Assembly (NCBI GenBank): GCA_019637975.1
Contig: JAHBUR010000036.1
Coordinates: forward strand, 1-36,408
Source of the DNA: Bacteroidota bacterium
GTDB taxonomy: Bacteria > Bacteroidota > Ignavibacteria > UBA10030 > UBA6906
Direction of reading: 5' to 3'
Length of the DNA stretch: 36,408 bases
This document shows positions 25,108 through 34,300 of this stretch, one piece after another (positions within the stretch are counted from its first letter, which is position 1; each line of letters starts with the position of its first letter). The notes under the pieces were generated by a model. The model was not told the origin of the DNA. It saw only the letters and a program-made list of their open reading frames with translations, and made no database searches. The position numbers and the translations under genes were made by a program.

Positions 25108-26874
25108 ATGATGAAAAAGTTGATATCGCTGAGTCTGCTTGGTGTGTTGGCGGTTTCGCTTGCATTCGCAGGCGGTGAAAGAAAACGGCCGGTTCCTGAA
25201 GCAATCCCGAATGAACGCCAGCCTGTGGATATGAATGTTCCGATTAACCGTGCCCCCGAGCCGGACTGGTCGAAGTTGACCCCGACTGTCGGGACGTTCA
25301 CGACGCTGACCGGCTTCTATGACTATCAATGCAACGGGGGCGGCGTACAACAAATTCGCGTCAATCCTGCCAACGGAAATATTCATGTCGTCTACATGCT
25401 TGCCACGGATTCCACGGAAGGCCTGAATGCCAGCAGACGCGTCGGTTATGCGTTCAGCTCCAATGGCGGCGTCTCGTGGAACAACTTCAACAACATCACG
25501 GTGCCGCTGTCGCGGTCGGGATTTCCGACAATCGACTTGCTGAAGGGCGCCAATGCCGGCCTGCCGGTAATCGCAAGCCATCCGGACGGAACGCCGACGA
25601 TAGCCAAACTGTTTGTGGATTCGCCGGAAGGAGCGGGGGCCTTCAGCGAGCTGAATTCGCCCCCCATCCTCGGACAGGCACTTGAGCCGATCTGGCCGTT
25701 TGTCGGCAGCGCAAGCGACGGGTCGATGATTGTCGCCGCCTCGCAAAACGATCAGAACCTGACGACCGGTGTCGGGCATCATAACAGAATGCAAAATGAT
25801 TTTACAACGTGGGATCCGGCCTGGACGACATTTCCCGGTGACATCCAAAGCGGCGGTCGTTACCCGGTTCACGCGAACAATACCGGTAAGGTCGGCATTC
25901 TGTGGAATACGTCGAACGGCACCGCCGTGTTGGGCAACCGGTGGAGAGAATCGACAGACAATGGCGTTACCTGGAGTGCACCAACCAATGTTCTCAGCCA
26001 GCGAATTGTCGGTGCCGACACGTTCTTCTCGTACGTTCATGCCGATTTTGTGTATGATGGCGAAAATCCGCTCATGATATTCAGTGAGTTTAAGGTGGAT
26101 CAGGGCTTTGTCGGGGATGCGGATATCATTTTCTGGAGTCAGGCAACTGGGTTTGTTGTAGCCGTACCGTTTGATTCAACAAAATACACGGTGGATCCCT
26201 TGAACCAGCGGTTCCATCGCGATTCTCACGGCTGGCCGTCGATCGGGCTTTCGGGTAATACTATCGTAGTTGCGTATCAGGCATTCCAGCCCGACACTGA
26301 CCGCCATGGATGGCACTATGGAGATTTGTGGTACGTCGCCTCATCCAACGGCGGCGCCACGTGGGGTGCCCCGCAGCGGATCACCAATACTCCGGAAACC
26401 GACGAAAAGTATCCGAGCGTGTCAAAATGGAATGCGCCGGGCGAGTTCAATATGGTATGGTCGCAGAAAACCGGCGGCAGCGGCTTGTATGCATTCCCGG
26501 GTAACACGCAGCCACCGGCACCCGATACAATCCGGACGTTCCAGATGTTTCTACGCGTAAGCCCGATTCAGTTCACCACATCGGTTGAAGATGGCGGCAC
26601 TGGGATTGCAAATTCATTTAAGCTGAGCCAGAACTACCCCAATCCGTTTAACCCGACGACGAACATTGACTATACGGTCGGACAGACAGGTCCTGTGAGC
26701 ATCAAAGTGTACAACATGCTCGGACAGGAGGTTGCAACGGTTGTGAATCAGAACGTATCACCCGGAACGTACCAGGCTATGTTCGACGGGTCACGCTTAT
26801 CGAGCGGCGTCTACATATACAAAATGACAGCCGGAGTGTATCAACAGTCGAAGAAGATGGTGCTGATGAAGTAG
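25108..26874 (+). CDS. Sialidase-like beta-propeller, T9SS-secreted (array copy 4)
   Basis: This 588-residue secreted protein has a signal peptide (about 1-22, ending LAFAGG), Asp-box motifs SSNGGVSW, STDNGVTW and SSNGGATW, and a T9SS type A sorting domain (LSQNYPNPFNPTTNIDYTV) ending KKMVLMK. It is the sister of copy 3 by shared indels and phrases. It is the longest copy, with small insertions around the ASQNDQNLTTGVGHH segment and a TQPPAPDTI linker before the sorting domain. AGAGG lies about 8 bases upstream of ATG 25108; ATG 25111 is an equally possible start. It is bracketed by terminators and is likely transcribed alone. Confidence 0.85.
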   Translation: MMKKLISLSLLGVLAVSLAFAGGERKRPVPEAIPNERQPVDMNVPINRAPEPDWSKLTPTVGTFTTLTGFYDYQCNGGGVQQIRVNPANGNIHVVYMLATDSTEGLNASRRVGYAFSSNGGVSWNNFNNITVPLSRSGFPTIDLLKGANAGLPVIASHPDGTPTIAKLFVDSPEGAGAFSELNSPPILGQALEPIWPFVGSASDGSMIVAASQNDQNLTTGVGHHNRMQNDFTTWDPAWTTFPGDIQSGGRYPVHANNTGKVGILWNTSNGTAVLGNRWRESTDNGVTWSAPTNVLSQRIVGADTFFSYVHADFVYDGENPLMIFSEFKVDQGFVGDADIIFWSQATGFVVAVPFDSTKYTVDPLNQRFHRDSHGWPSIGLSGNTIVVAYQAFQPDTDRHGWHYGDLWYVASSNGGATWGAPQRITNTPETDEKYPSVSKWNAPGEFNMVWSQKTGGSGLYAFPGNTQPPAPDTIRTFQMFLRVSPIQFTTSVEDGGTGIANSFKLSQNYPNPFNPTTNIDYTVGQTGPVSIKVYNMLGQEVATVVNQNVSPGTYQAMFDGSRLSSGVYIYKMTAGVYQQSKKMVLMK

Positions 26875-26901
26875 AGACAGGTGAATTCTGTTTCGCTAAT
26901 G

Positions 26902-26936
26902 GCGCAAGGGCGGAAGCTCTTGCGCTTTGTTTTTTG
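26902..26936 (+). terminator. Intrinsic terminator after array copy 4
   Basis: GCGCAAG (26902-26908) pairs with CTTGCGC (26919-26925). The stem continues to about 10 bp, including one G-T pair, with a GGAA tetraloop, and TTTGTTTTTT follows. It is recognisably homologous to the terminator after copy 5. Confidence 0.88.
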
Positions 26937-27076
26937 GGGGAAGGGAACGGAACACTGTACACGGATGGTACGGATTCACGCCGATCATTGACCGGTGCCA
27001 TGCCACTAATCGTCGTTTTCCGCGTTCCAGTGAAGGATGCTATTCAGCGAATACCATTTCACAACACGAAAATCTG

Positions 27077-27105
27077 TTGCTTTTATTCTGCCCAATCCGT
27101 TCATT
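27077..27105 (+). promoter_or_regulatory. Candidate promoter motif before array copy 5 (conserved before copy 6)
   Basis: TTGCTT, 17 bases, TTCATT, placed 58 bases before the ATG. The same two hexamers with the same spacing occur before copy 6. The -10 differs from the sigma70 consensus, so this is inferred from conservation only. Confidence 0.35.
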
Positions 27106-27162
27106 TTACTGTCAAATCCTGATTCTCAATCCCATTCATACACTAAAGTAAGGAGGTCAACC

Positions 27163-28914
27163 ATGACACGATGGCTACTGCTTGTTTGCCTGATGTGCCT
27201 GGTCGTTACGTTCGCTTTTGCAGGCTCCGGCGGCAAAGGCAATCCGTTGCAGAACGCGCATGTTGAAGCGGAGCAGCTTTTTGATCGGGTCGATGCAACG
27301 ACCATCACGCCCGATTATATCAGCCCGTTGTCGAGACCGCTGGTCGGAACGTACACAACACTCAGCGGGTACTACGATTACCAATCGAACGGCGGAGCCA
27401 TTCAACATATCCAGGTCAATCCGGCAAACGGCAACATCCACGTCATCTACATGTTGTCCGAAGATTCCGCTGCGTTTGCCACCAGCCGCCGGACGGGTTA
27501 CGCGTTCAGCACGGATAACGGCGCGACGTGGAATAACTTCAACAATCTCCGCGTTCCCTCACGGCTCTCCGGCTTCCCGACAATCACGTTGTTGAAGGGC
27601 CCGAACGCAGGATTGCCCGGAATTGCAAATCACAGCACTATTTCCGGCACGCAATCCACAGTCTTCATTGATTCACCCGAAGGTGCCGGGGCGTTCAGCG
27701 AGTTGAATGCGCCGCCAACCGTTGCCCTTTCCGGCGCGTTGCAGCCCATTTGGCCAAATGTGGGCGGACCTGCGGACGGCTCGGTTGTTATGTCTGCGTC
27801 GCTCAATACCGGTGCCGCGCCATTTTATTTCCTACGTACACGAACAACGGACTTCGCCTCCTGGGCGAACTGGGCTGCGTATCCGGATACAACCGGACAG
27901 GGAGGCCGCAATCCTACTTATGCAAACGACAATGGATACGTTGGCACTCTCCTGAATGCCGGAAATGCCGGTGGTGCCTGGTGGCATGTTTCAACAAACA
28001 ATGGCGAGACATGGAGCGCAAACGGACAGAATATCTATCCGATATCTCCTCCCGGCAGACAGACAGCAACGGATACATTTCGTGTTTGGGTCGGAACGGA
28101 TTTTCTTTGGGACGGTAACACCCCTTTGATGGCACTCAACGAACAGAACCTGACTTCTCCTCGCAACAATCAAGGGCAAATTTTGTTCTGGAGCCAGGCA
28201 ACAGGGTTCGTTGTTGTGGGAAATACTCTCAACACGCCCAACGTAAAAGAGCCTCCATTTATTTCACAATCGAATCATCTGAACATCGGTTGGCCTGTAA
28301 TCGCGAAATCAGGCAACACGCTGGTGATTGTGTATCAGGCTCTAACAAACGATACTGCTTCAAACGGACTGAACTACGGCGATCTCTTCTATTCACGTTC
28401 AGAGAACAACGGGGTGACGTGGAGCGTGCCGGTGAATCTGACCAACACGCCTGATCTGGATGAGAGATTTCCGAGCGTGTCGCGATGGAACCCTTCCGGG
28501 TTTGTCAACCTGACATGGCAGGAGGATCCGGAACCGGGATCGTATGTAATTGCCACGCCCGATGCGGGAGCCCGGCCTTCACGTGCACGGCAAGTGTTCT
28601 ACCGGCTTCCGATACCTCCGGTGAGCGTGGGTGAGGGGGGCGTTGTCGCCAACTCGTTCAAGCTGAGCCAGAACTATCCGAATCCGTTCAATCCTTCAAC
28701 CAAGATCGACTACACGGTTGCCCAGGCGGGACTTGTCAGCATCAAAGTGTACAATCTGCTTGGCCAGGAAGTGGCGACACTGCTGAACGAGAACCTCTCT
28801 CCCGGCTCGTACCAGGTAACGTTTGACGGGGCGAAGCTGCCCAGCGGAGTGTATGTGTATAAAATGTCCGCAGGCTCGTATCAGGAGTCGAAGAAGATGG
28901 TATTGATGAAGTAA
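27163..28914 (+). CDS. Sialidase-like beta-propeller, T9SS-secreted (array copy 5)
   Basis: This 583-residue secreted protein has a signal peptide (about 1-21, ending FAFAGS). The Asp-box motifs are clear (STDNGATW, STNNGETW, SENNGVTW). The T9SS type A sorting domain starts at FKLSQNYPNPFNPSTKIDY and ends KKMVLMK. It is the sister of copy 6 (both have DYISP, GTQST-FIDSPEGAGAF and NAPPTVALSG). The ATG at 27163 follows AAGGAGG at about 7 bases; the frame is open upstream to 27037 but that stretch is intergenic. The last ~250 bases are nearly identical in DNA to copy 6, unlike the rest of the gene. Confidence 0.86.
   Translation: MTRWLLLVCLMCLVVTFAFAGSGGKGNPLQNAHVEAEQLFDRVDATTITPDYISPLSRPLVGTYTTLSGYYDYQSNGGAIQHIQVNPANGNIHVIYMLSEDSAAFATSRRTGYAFSTDNGATWNNFNNLRVPSRLSGFPTITLLKGPNAGLPGIANHSTISGTQSTVFIDSPEGAGAFSELNAPPTVALSGALQPIWPNVGGPADGSVVMSASLNTGAAPFYFLRTRTTDFASWANWAAYPDTTGQGGRNPTYANDNGYVGTLLNAGNAGGAWWHVSTNNGETWSANGQNIYPISPPGRQTATDTFRVWVGTDFLWDGNTPLMALNEQNLTSPRNNQGQILFWSQATGFVVVGNTLNTPNVKEPPFISQSNHLNIGWPVIAKSGNTLVIVYQALTNDTASNGLNYGDLFYSRSENNGVTWSVPVNLTNTPDLDERFPSVSRWNPSGFVNLTWQEDPEPGSYVIATPDAGARPSRARQVFYRLPIPPVSVGEGGVVANSFKLSQNYPNPFNPSTKIDYTVAQAGLVSIKVYNLLGQEVATLLNENLSPGSYQVTFDGAKLPSGVYVYKMSAGSYQESKKMVLMK
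28747..28868 (+). repeat. 122-base exact repeat in the sorting-domain DNA (unit A)
   Basis: This stretch inside the T9SS sorting domain of copy 5 is identical base for base to 30746-30867 in copy 6. After one mismatch the identity continues to the stop codon. It includes silent codon positions. Confidence 0.9.
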
Positions 28915-28936
28915 GAACCGACATATCCGGTTCATC

Positions 28937-28974
28937 AAGGCGTGAGGGCAGAGGCTCTTGCGCCTTCTTTTTTG
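28937..28974 (+). terminator. Intrinsic terminator after array copy 5
   Basis: A 13-bp stem with some G-T pairs (AAGGCG at 28937-28942 with CGCCTT at 28961-28966 as its base) carries an AGAG loop and is followed by CTTTTTTG. A second small hairpin (GAACCG/CGGTTC, 28915-28933) precedes it. Confidence 0.88.
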
Positions 28975-29075
28975 TGGTGAGAGTGGAACGCTGATGACAC
29001 GGATTTTCGCTGATTGGATTGGTAAGATGTCTCGACGTCATATCGCGCTCCGGTATCGTCCATGGGATTCGGTTC

Positions 29076-29104
29076 TTGCTTTTGAACTCATCAATGTATT
29101 CATT
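29076..29104 (+). promoter_or_regulatory. Candidate promoter motif before array copy 6
   Basis: TTGCTT, 17 bases, TTCATT, matching the motif at 27077-27105 in hexamers and spacing. It lies 55 bases before the ATG. The assignment rests on this conservation. Confidence 0.35.
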
Positions 29105-29158
29105 TATCTACCATCCCAATTCAAACATATCAACATTAACAAATCAAGGAGGTCACAG

Positions 29159-30913
29159 ATGACACAAAGGCTACTGTTATTGTGTATCGTGTCCCTTATG
29201 GTATTTTCCCTGGCGTTAGCAGGTTCGGGCGACGACAAGAGAATCAAGAATCAGGACATGCAGGTTCAAATAGATGAACCGATGGAATCCGCCGGACCGA
29301 TTAACATGACGCCCGACTATATCAGTCCCTTTGCCCGACCGGTACTTGGCTCATACACAACATTGAACGGCTTCTATGATTGGCAGTCGAATGGCGGGGC
29401 AGTACAGCATATTCAGGTGAATCCTGCCAACGGCAACATTCATGTCACCTACATGGTATCCGATGATTCGACGTCGATTGCCACGAGCCGGCGGAGCGCC
29501 TATGCATTCAGCACAAACGACGGCGCAACGTGGAATAACTTCAGCGATGTTCGCATTCCGGCCCGTTCATCGGGGTATCCGACTCTCACGCTGCTCAAAG
29601 GTCCGAATGCAGGACTTCCGGCAATTGCGAATCACAGCGCAATCAACGGCACCCAGTCAACCGCCTTCATTGACTCTCCCGAAGGGGCGGGTGCATTCAG
29701 CGAGTTGAATGCCCCGCCGACCGTCGCACTCTCCGGCACGCTTCAGCCGATCTGGCCGAATATTGCCGGTGCTGCCGATGGTTCGGTTGTCATGTCTGCG
29801 TCACTCAATGTGCCTACGGGATCCCAGCCCTTCACCTTGCGGACACGCACAACTGATTTTGCGAGTTGGTCGAATTGGCAGGAATTCCCTGATACAAATA
29901 GTGGCGGGGGCCGTTACCCAACCTATGCCAACGACAATGGTTATGTTGGAACCCTCTTCAATGCGGGCAACACCGGTGGCGGATGGTGGCATGTTTCGAC
30001 GAACAACGGGGAAACATGGAGTAATCCCTCTTTGAATGTCTATCCGCCTTCACCTCCAGGCCGGGAAACGGCACAGGGCAATTGCCGCATCTGGGTGAGC
30101 AGTGATTTTATCTGGGATGGGAACACGCCGCTGGGAACAATGGGTGAACAAACCGTGAATCAAACCGGGAGAAATAATCAGGGTCGGATTCTTTTCTGGA
30201 GTCAAGCAGCGGGTATCGTTGATGTTGCTGATTCGTCGAATGTTCCCGGTTATGTTTACCCGCTAAATCTGGGCCAGTCCAACCATCTCACGATGGGATG
30301 GTCAACGATTGCCAAATCGGGCAGCAGTCTCGTGATTGTTTTCCACGCATTCACAGCAGATACATCCGCTGCAGGATTCAACTACGGCGATTTGTTCTAC
30401 TCCATCTCAAACAACAATGGTGTATCGTGGAGTACGCCGGTGAATCTCACAAATACCCCGAGTCTTGATGAACGCTATCCAAGCTTGTCACGCTGGAATC
30501 CACCGGGGTTTGTGTACATGACGTGGCAGGAGGATACACAGCCGGGTTCTGCGGCATTCACGGATTTGGCTCCTCTGTCGCGAGCCCGCCAAGTATTCTA
30601 CAAGTTCCCAGTTCCGACATTGAGCGTTGACGAAAACGGGATGCCCGGCAATTCGTTCAGGCTGAGCCAGAACTATCCGAATCCGTTCAATCCTTCAACC
30701 AAGATCGATTACACGGTGGCGCAGGCAGGACTTGTCAGCATGAAGGTGTACAATCTGCTTGGCCAGGAAGTGGCGACACTGCTGAACGAGAACCTCTCTC
30801 CCGGCTCGTACCAGGTAACGTTTGACGGGGCGAAGCTGCCCAGCGGAGTGTATGTGTATAAAATGTCGGCAGGCTCGTATCAGGAGTCGAAGAAGATGGT
30901 ATTGATGAAGTAA
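29159..30913 (+). CDS. Sialidase-like beta-propeller, T9SS-secreted (array copy 6)
   Basis: This 584-residue secreted protein has a signal peptide (about 1-22, ending LALAGS), propeller Asp-boxes STNDGATW, STNNGETW and SNNNGVSW, and a T9SS type A sorting domain (LSQNYPNPFNPSTKIDYTV) ending KKMVLMK. AAGGAGG lies about 7 bases before the ATG at 29159; the open frame reaches back to 28958, but that stretch covers the terminator of copy 5 and was excluded. It is the sister of copy 5. Its sorting-domain DNA appears to have been homogenised with copy 5. Its own terminator follows, so it ends the array. Confidence 0.86.
   Translation: MTQRLLLLCIVSLMVFSLALAGSGDDKRIKNQDMQVQIDEPMESAGPINMTPDYISPFARPVLGSYTTLNGFYDWQSNGGAVQHIQVNPANGNIHVTYMVSDDSTSIATSRRSAYAFSTNDGATWNNFSDVRIPARSSGYPTLTLLKGPNAGLPAIANHSAINGTQSTAFIDSPEGAGAFSELNAPPTVALSGTLQPIWPNIAGAADGSVVMSASLNVPTGSQPFTLRTRTTDFASWSNWQEFPDTNSGGGRYPTYANDNGYVGTLFNAGNTGGGWWHVSTNNGETWSNPSLNVYPPSPPGRETAQGNCRIWVSSDFIWDGNTPLGTMGEQTVNQTGRNNQGRILFWSQAAGIVDVADSSNVPGYVYPLNLGQSNHLTMGWSTIAKSGSSLVIVFHAFTADTSAAGFNYGDLFYSISNNNGVSWSTPVNLTNTPSLDERYPSLSRWNPPGFVYMTWQEDTQPGSAAFTDLAPLSRARQVFYKFPVPTLSVDENGMPGNSFRLSQNYPNPFNPSTKIDYTVAQAGLVSMKVYNLLGQEVATLLNENLSPGSYQVTFDGAKLPSGVYVYKMSAGSYQESKKMVLMK
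30746..30867 (+). repeat. 122-base exact repeat in the sorting-domain DNA (unit B)
   Basis: Identical to 28747-28868 in copy 5. Only about seven differences occur over the ~253 bases from the start of the sorting domain to the stop. Confidence 0.9.
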
Positions 30914-30970
30914 TTGGGACATCAACGCCACACATCTATATAACTGTCCGCACGCGTGCGGTAACTGTAG

Positions 30971-31003
30971 AGAGGCTTGAGCGATCAGGCCTCTTTGTAT
31001 TTT
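30971..31003 (+). terminator. Intrinsic terminator after array copy 6
   Basis: AGAGGCTTGA (30971-30980) pairs with TCAGGCCTCT (30985-30994), with one T-G pair, around a GCGA tetraloop. TTGTATTTT follows. Confidence 0.85.
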
Positions 31004-31206
31004 GGGGAGATTTTTCTTGCATCTCTCGCTGTGCATTGCTAAGTTAATAACACGCAGTCAAACTCCCGGATCGCATCAACACCCCACTCTAACCTTGACC
31101 TGTTTTTCCGGGATGACGCAAGGCACGCAGGGAAAGGGTAAAACATATTTCGATGTAAGGGGTTCATTCCTCTCAATTACAATCAAGTCGGGTAGTTGTT
31201 CCACAC

Positions 31207-31236
31207 TTCACACTGAGGAGTTGTGAAAGATACTAT
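31207..31236 (+). promoter_or_regulatory. Candidate promoter/operator for the giant surface protein
   Basis: TTCACA (31207-31212), 18 bases, TACTAT (31231-31236). TTCACA and TGTGAA (31222-31227) form an inverted repeat inside it. The match to consensus is moderate. Confidence 0.3.
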
Positions 31237-31339
31237 GGCCTTCTTGTCTGCACGCTTGCGTTCCCGGCCTCAATCCGGGATACACGTACATATCTCACAC
31301 CTACACTTACATTCATCTCAGCATATTCATGGAGGAATC

Positions 31340-34300
31340 ATGAAGAAAGCTCACGCATTGTTCATTTTTTCTGTCCTCGTTCTTGTGCTGCTTGCGCCCG
31401 TCACAACAGGGTGGGGGCAGTTCACGAACGGGAATATCGTCATACTCAGAGTTGGCGACGGCTCGGGGGCATTAAGCAGTAACGCCACCGCCGCTTTTCT
31501 GGACGAGTACACAACAACGGGTACGCTCGTACAGACCGTTGTCATTCCGTCGTCAGGGCCGGGAAGGGTGACCCTCTCCGGTTCGGCGACCAGTGAAGGA
31601 GGGATGACACGATCCACGAACGGGCAATACCTGTTTTTTACCGGCTATGACAGGGATGCCGGAACGGCGGGCGTAACAACGGCATACGCCGACACGCTGA
31701 ACCGTGTTGTGGCACGGGTGGATGCGATGGAAGTCATCAACGCCACCACCCGATTGACGGATGCGTTCAACGGAAGCAATATCCGCAGCGCAGTTTCGAC
31801 GAACGGTACGGATATCTGGGTTACCGGCAACGGCGGTTCGGGCCAGGGGACCTCGGCGGGTACGCGCTATACAACCCTCGGCTCGACAACAACAACGGGC
31901 CTTCATACCACCACAACGAACATGCGCTGGGTGAATGTCTTTAACGGGCAGCTGTACACCTCAAGCGCAACGGGCGCGAATCTGGGTGTAAATACGGTTG
32001 GAACGGGCCTTCCGACAACGGATGGCCAAATCGTGACTCTGCTACCCGGTTTGCCGACAACCGGCACGCACAGCAACTACGGCTTCGCCATCAGCCCTGA
32101 CGGCAACACCATGTACATGGCGGATGACGGAACAGTAGCCAACGGCGGCGGCATTCAGAAATGGACGCTCAGCGCAGGAACCTGGAGTCTGGCCTACATT
32201 CTTTTGAACAACGGAACAACCACAACCTCCATTCGCGGACTGATTGTTGATTGGAGCGGCGCGAATCCCGTTATCTATGCAAACACCTCCACCAGTGTGT
32301 TGATTCAGGTAATCGACACGGGGGCGGCGAGCACAGCGACGACACTTGCAACAGCAGCCGCAAGCACCGCGTTTCGCGGAATCGCGTTTGCACCCGTTGC
32401 GGGATCAAGCGCAGCGGTGAAGACCATCAACAATACGATTCCGACTGGCGGCGATAACTACAATTCATTCACCGACGCCATCACAGCCTTGAACGCGGGT
32501 CCTGTTCCGACAGGAGGCATTATTTTCAACGTCAGTGCCGGACAGACATTCACGGAGAACCCGCCTGAAATCACGGCAAGCGGCACTTCTGCCGATCAGA
32601 TCGTCTTCCAGAAGAGCGGCGCAGGGGCAAATCCCAAGATCGTTCCGTTAACCCCGGGAACGGTTGCTTCATCAACAACGATTGGTAATCACGGCGACGG
32701 TATCGTCATTATCAACGGCGGCGATTACATCACGTTCGACGGTGTAGATTTGCAGACCGACCCGACATTTACTGGCGTCGGCATGATAGAGTACGGCTAC
32801 TACTTGAAGAAATTCTCGGGCGATGATGCCTGCAAGAACGTCACGATCAAGAACTGCACGATTACGTTGAACAAAGCAGCTATCTATTCGTTCGGTGTAG
32901 GTGTTACCAATATCTCGGGAACAACTAACGTAACGGTGACCTCCACAGGCGGCCGCAGCGAAAACATCAAAATTTACGGCAATACGATTTCAAATGCCTA
33001 TGGTGCTGTTCTGTTGCGCGGATTTGCTCACACAACCGCACCCTACGAATTCTTTGACAACGGAAACGAAGTGGGTGCCCCGTCCAACGGCAACTCAATC
33101 AGTGACTTTGCAGGGGGTACGACCATTGCTTATGCCGTGTATGGCATCTATCAGGATTCTGTTTCCGTCAGGAACAATACGATTACGGGCGGTTCGGGAG
33201 GTACGGGAACAGTTTATGGCGTATTCTTCGGTGCTGGTATCAACACCGATGTAACAATCGACGGGAATACCATGTCGCTGACGAATGAAGGAACAACGTC
33301 GCAAGTGGCGTGTATCAGTCTGCAAACGGGCTCAACGACCGGCACCACGAACACCCAGACCGTCACAAACAACACGCTGAGTGTCAACCGGACGGGTACA
33401 ACGACCGGAACGATTTATTTCTTCTATGCAACATCCAACTATCCCCAGAACCTTGTTATTGAAAATAACAACATGGGGAACAGCTCATCGCCGGGTACGG
33501 GGGCGGTGTACGGAATCTACCAAATTAGCAACCCCGTGAACCTTCGAATCCGGAACAATATTATCAGGAACATTGCATCAAACTCCGGCTCTCTCTATGG
33601 CATTAACCTCTCCTCGGTTACGACTGCTCAGAATACGGAAATCAGCGGGAACCTGATTGACTCCCTTGTGACGGGAGGAACTTCGGGAACGGCAACCGGG
33701 ATCAATGTGCAGACCGGAATCGCATACCGGATCTTCAATAACACCATCCGGAACATCGTCACTACGGGCACAACCACGACGGCGACTGCATTCGGCATTA
33801 CACGGCTCGGCACATCCGACAGCACGTTTATCTTCAACAACTACATCTCAGATATCCGGGCAGAAAACTCGATCGCGACCCATGCAATCGCGGGTATCAA
33901 TGTCACGGCAACGACGACCACAAGCTACATTGGCGTCTTCTATAACACCATATTCCTGAATGCCGCAAGTACATCCACAACAAACTTTGGAACGTCGGGC
34001 ATTTTCATGAATACCGGCCCGATATCGGATTTGCGGAACAACGTGGTCGTGAACCTCTCGACGCCAGGCCCGACAGGCGGCGGAACAGTTGCGTATCGGA
34101 GGTCCAGCGCAACGCTGACGAGCTACGCGGCCGAATCGAATAATAATGACTTCTATGTCAATACTGCCGCGGGTGAACGACGCTATTTCTATGGTGAAGG
34201 AACAACGGCGGGTGTTGCAAACGCCGATTCGAGCCTCGCGGCGTACAAAGCTCGTGTAGCGCCGAGGGATGCGTTCTCTATCGCGGAGAATCCGCCGTTT

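Larger units (their letters stand above)
30914..31339 (+). other. 426-base intergenic region before the giant surface protein
   Basis: It contains a 14-bp palindrome flanked by TAACTGT repeats (30941-30968), the copy 6 terminator (30971-31003) and two candidate promoters: TTGCAT-17-TAAGTT at 31017-31045, and TTCACA-18-TACTAT at 31207-31236. TTCACA/TGTGAA (31207-31227) is also a possible operator. A short TCCCGG/CCGGGA hairpin lies near 31263-31281. GGAGG at 31331-31335 serves the next gene. No credible coding region was seen. Confidence 0.55.

Noticed and set aside
28958..29158. Upstream start for array copy 6
   Set aside because: The extra codons run through the terminator of copy 5; the ATG at 29159 has AAGGAGG and begins the signal peptide.
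19469..30913. CRISPR or short tandem-repeat array
   Set aside because: The repetition is at gene scale with diverged coding sequence; no short regularly spaced repeats were seen.
31002..31226. 74-codon open frame in the gap before the giant protein
   Set aside because: It has no ribosome site, starts inside the terminator tail and gives an unremarkable peptide.
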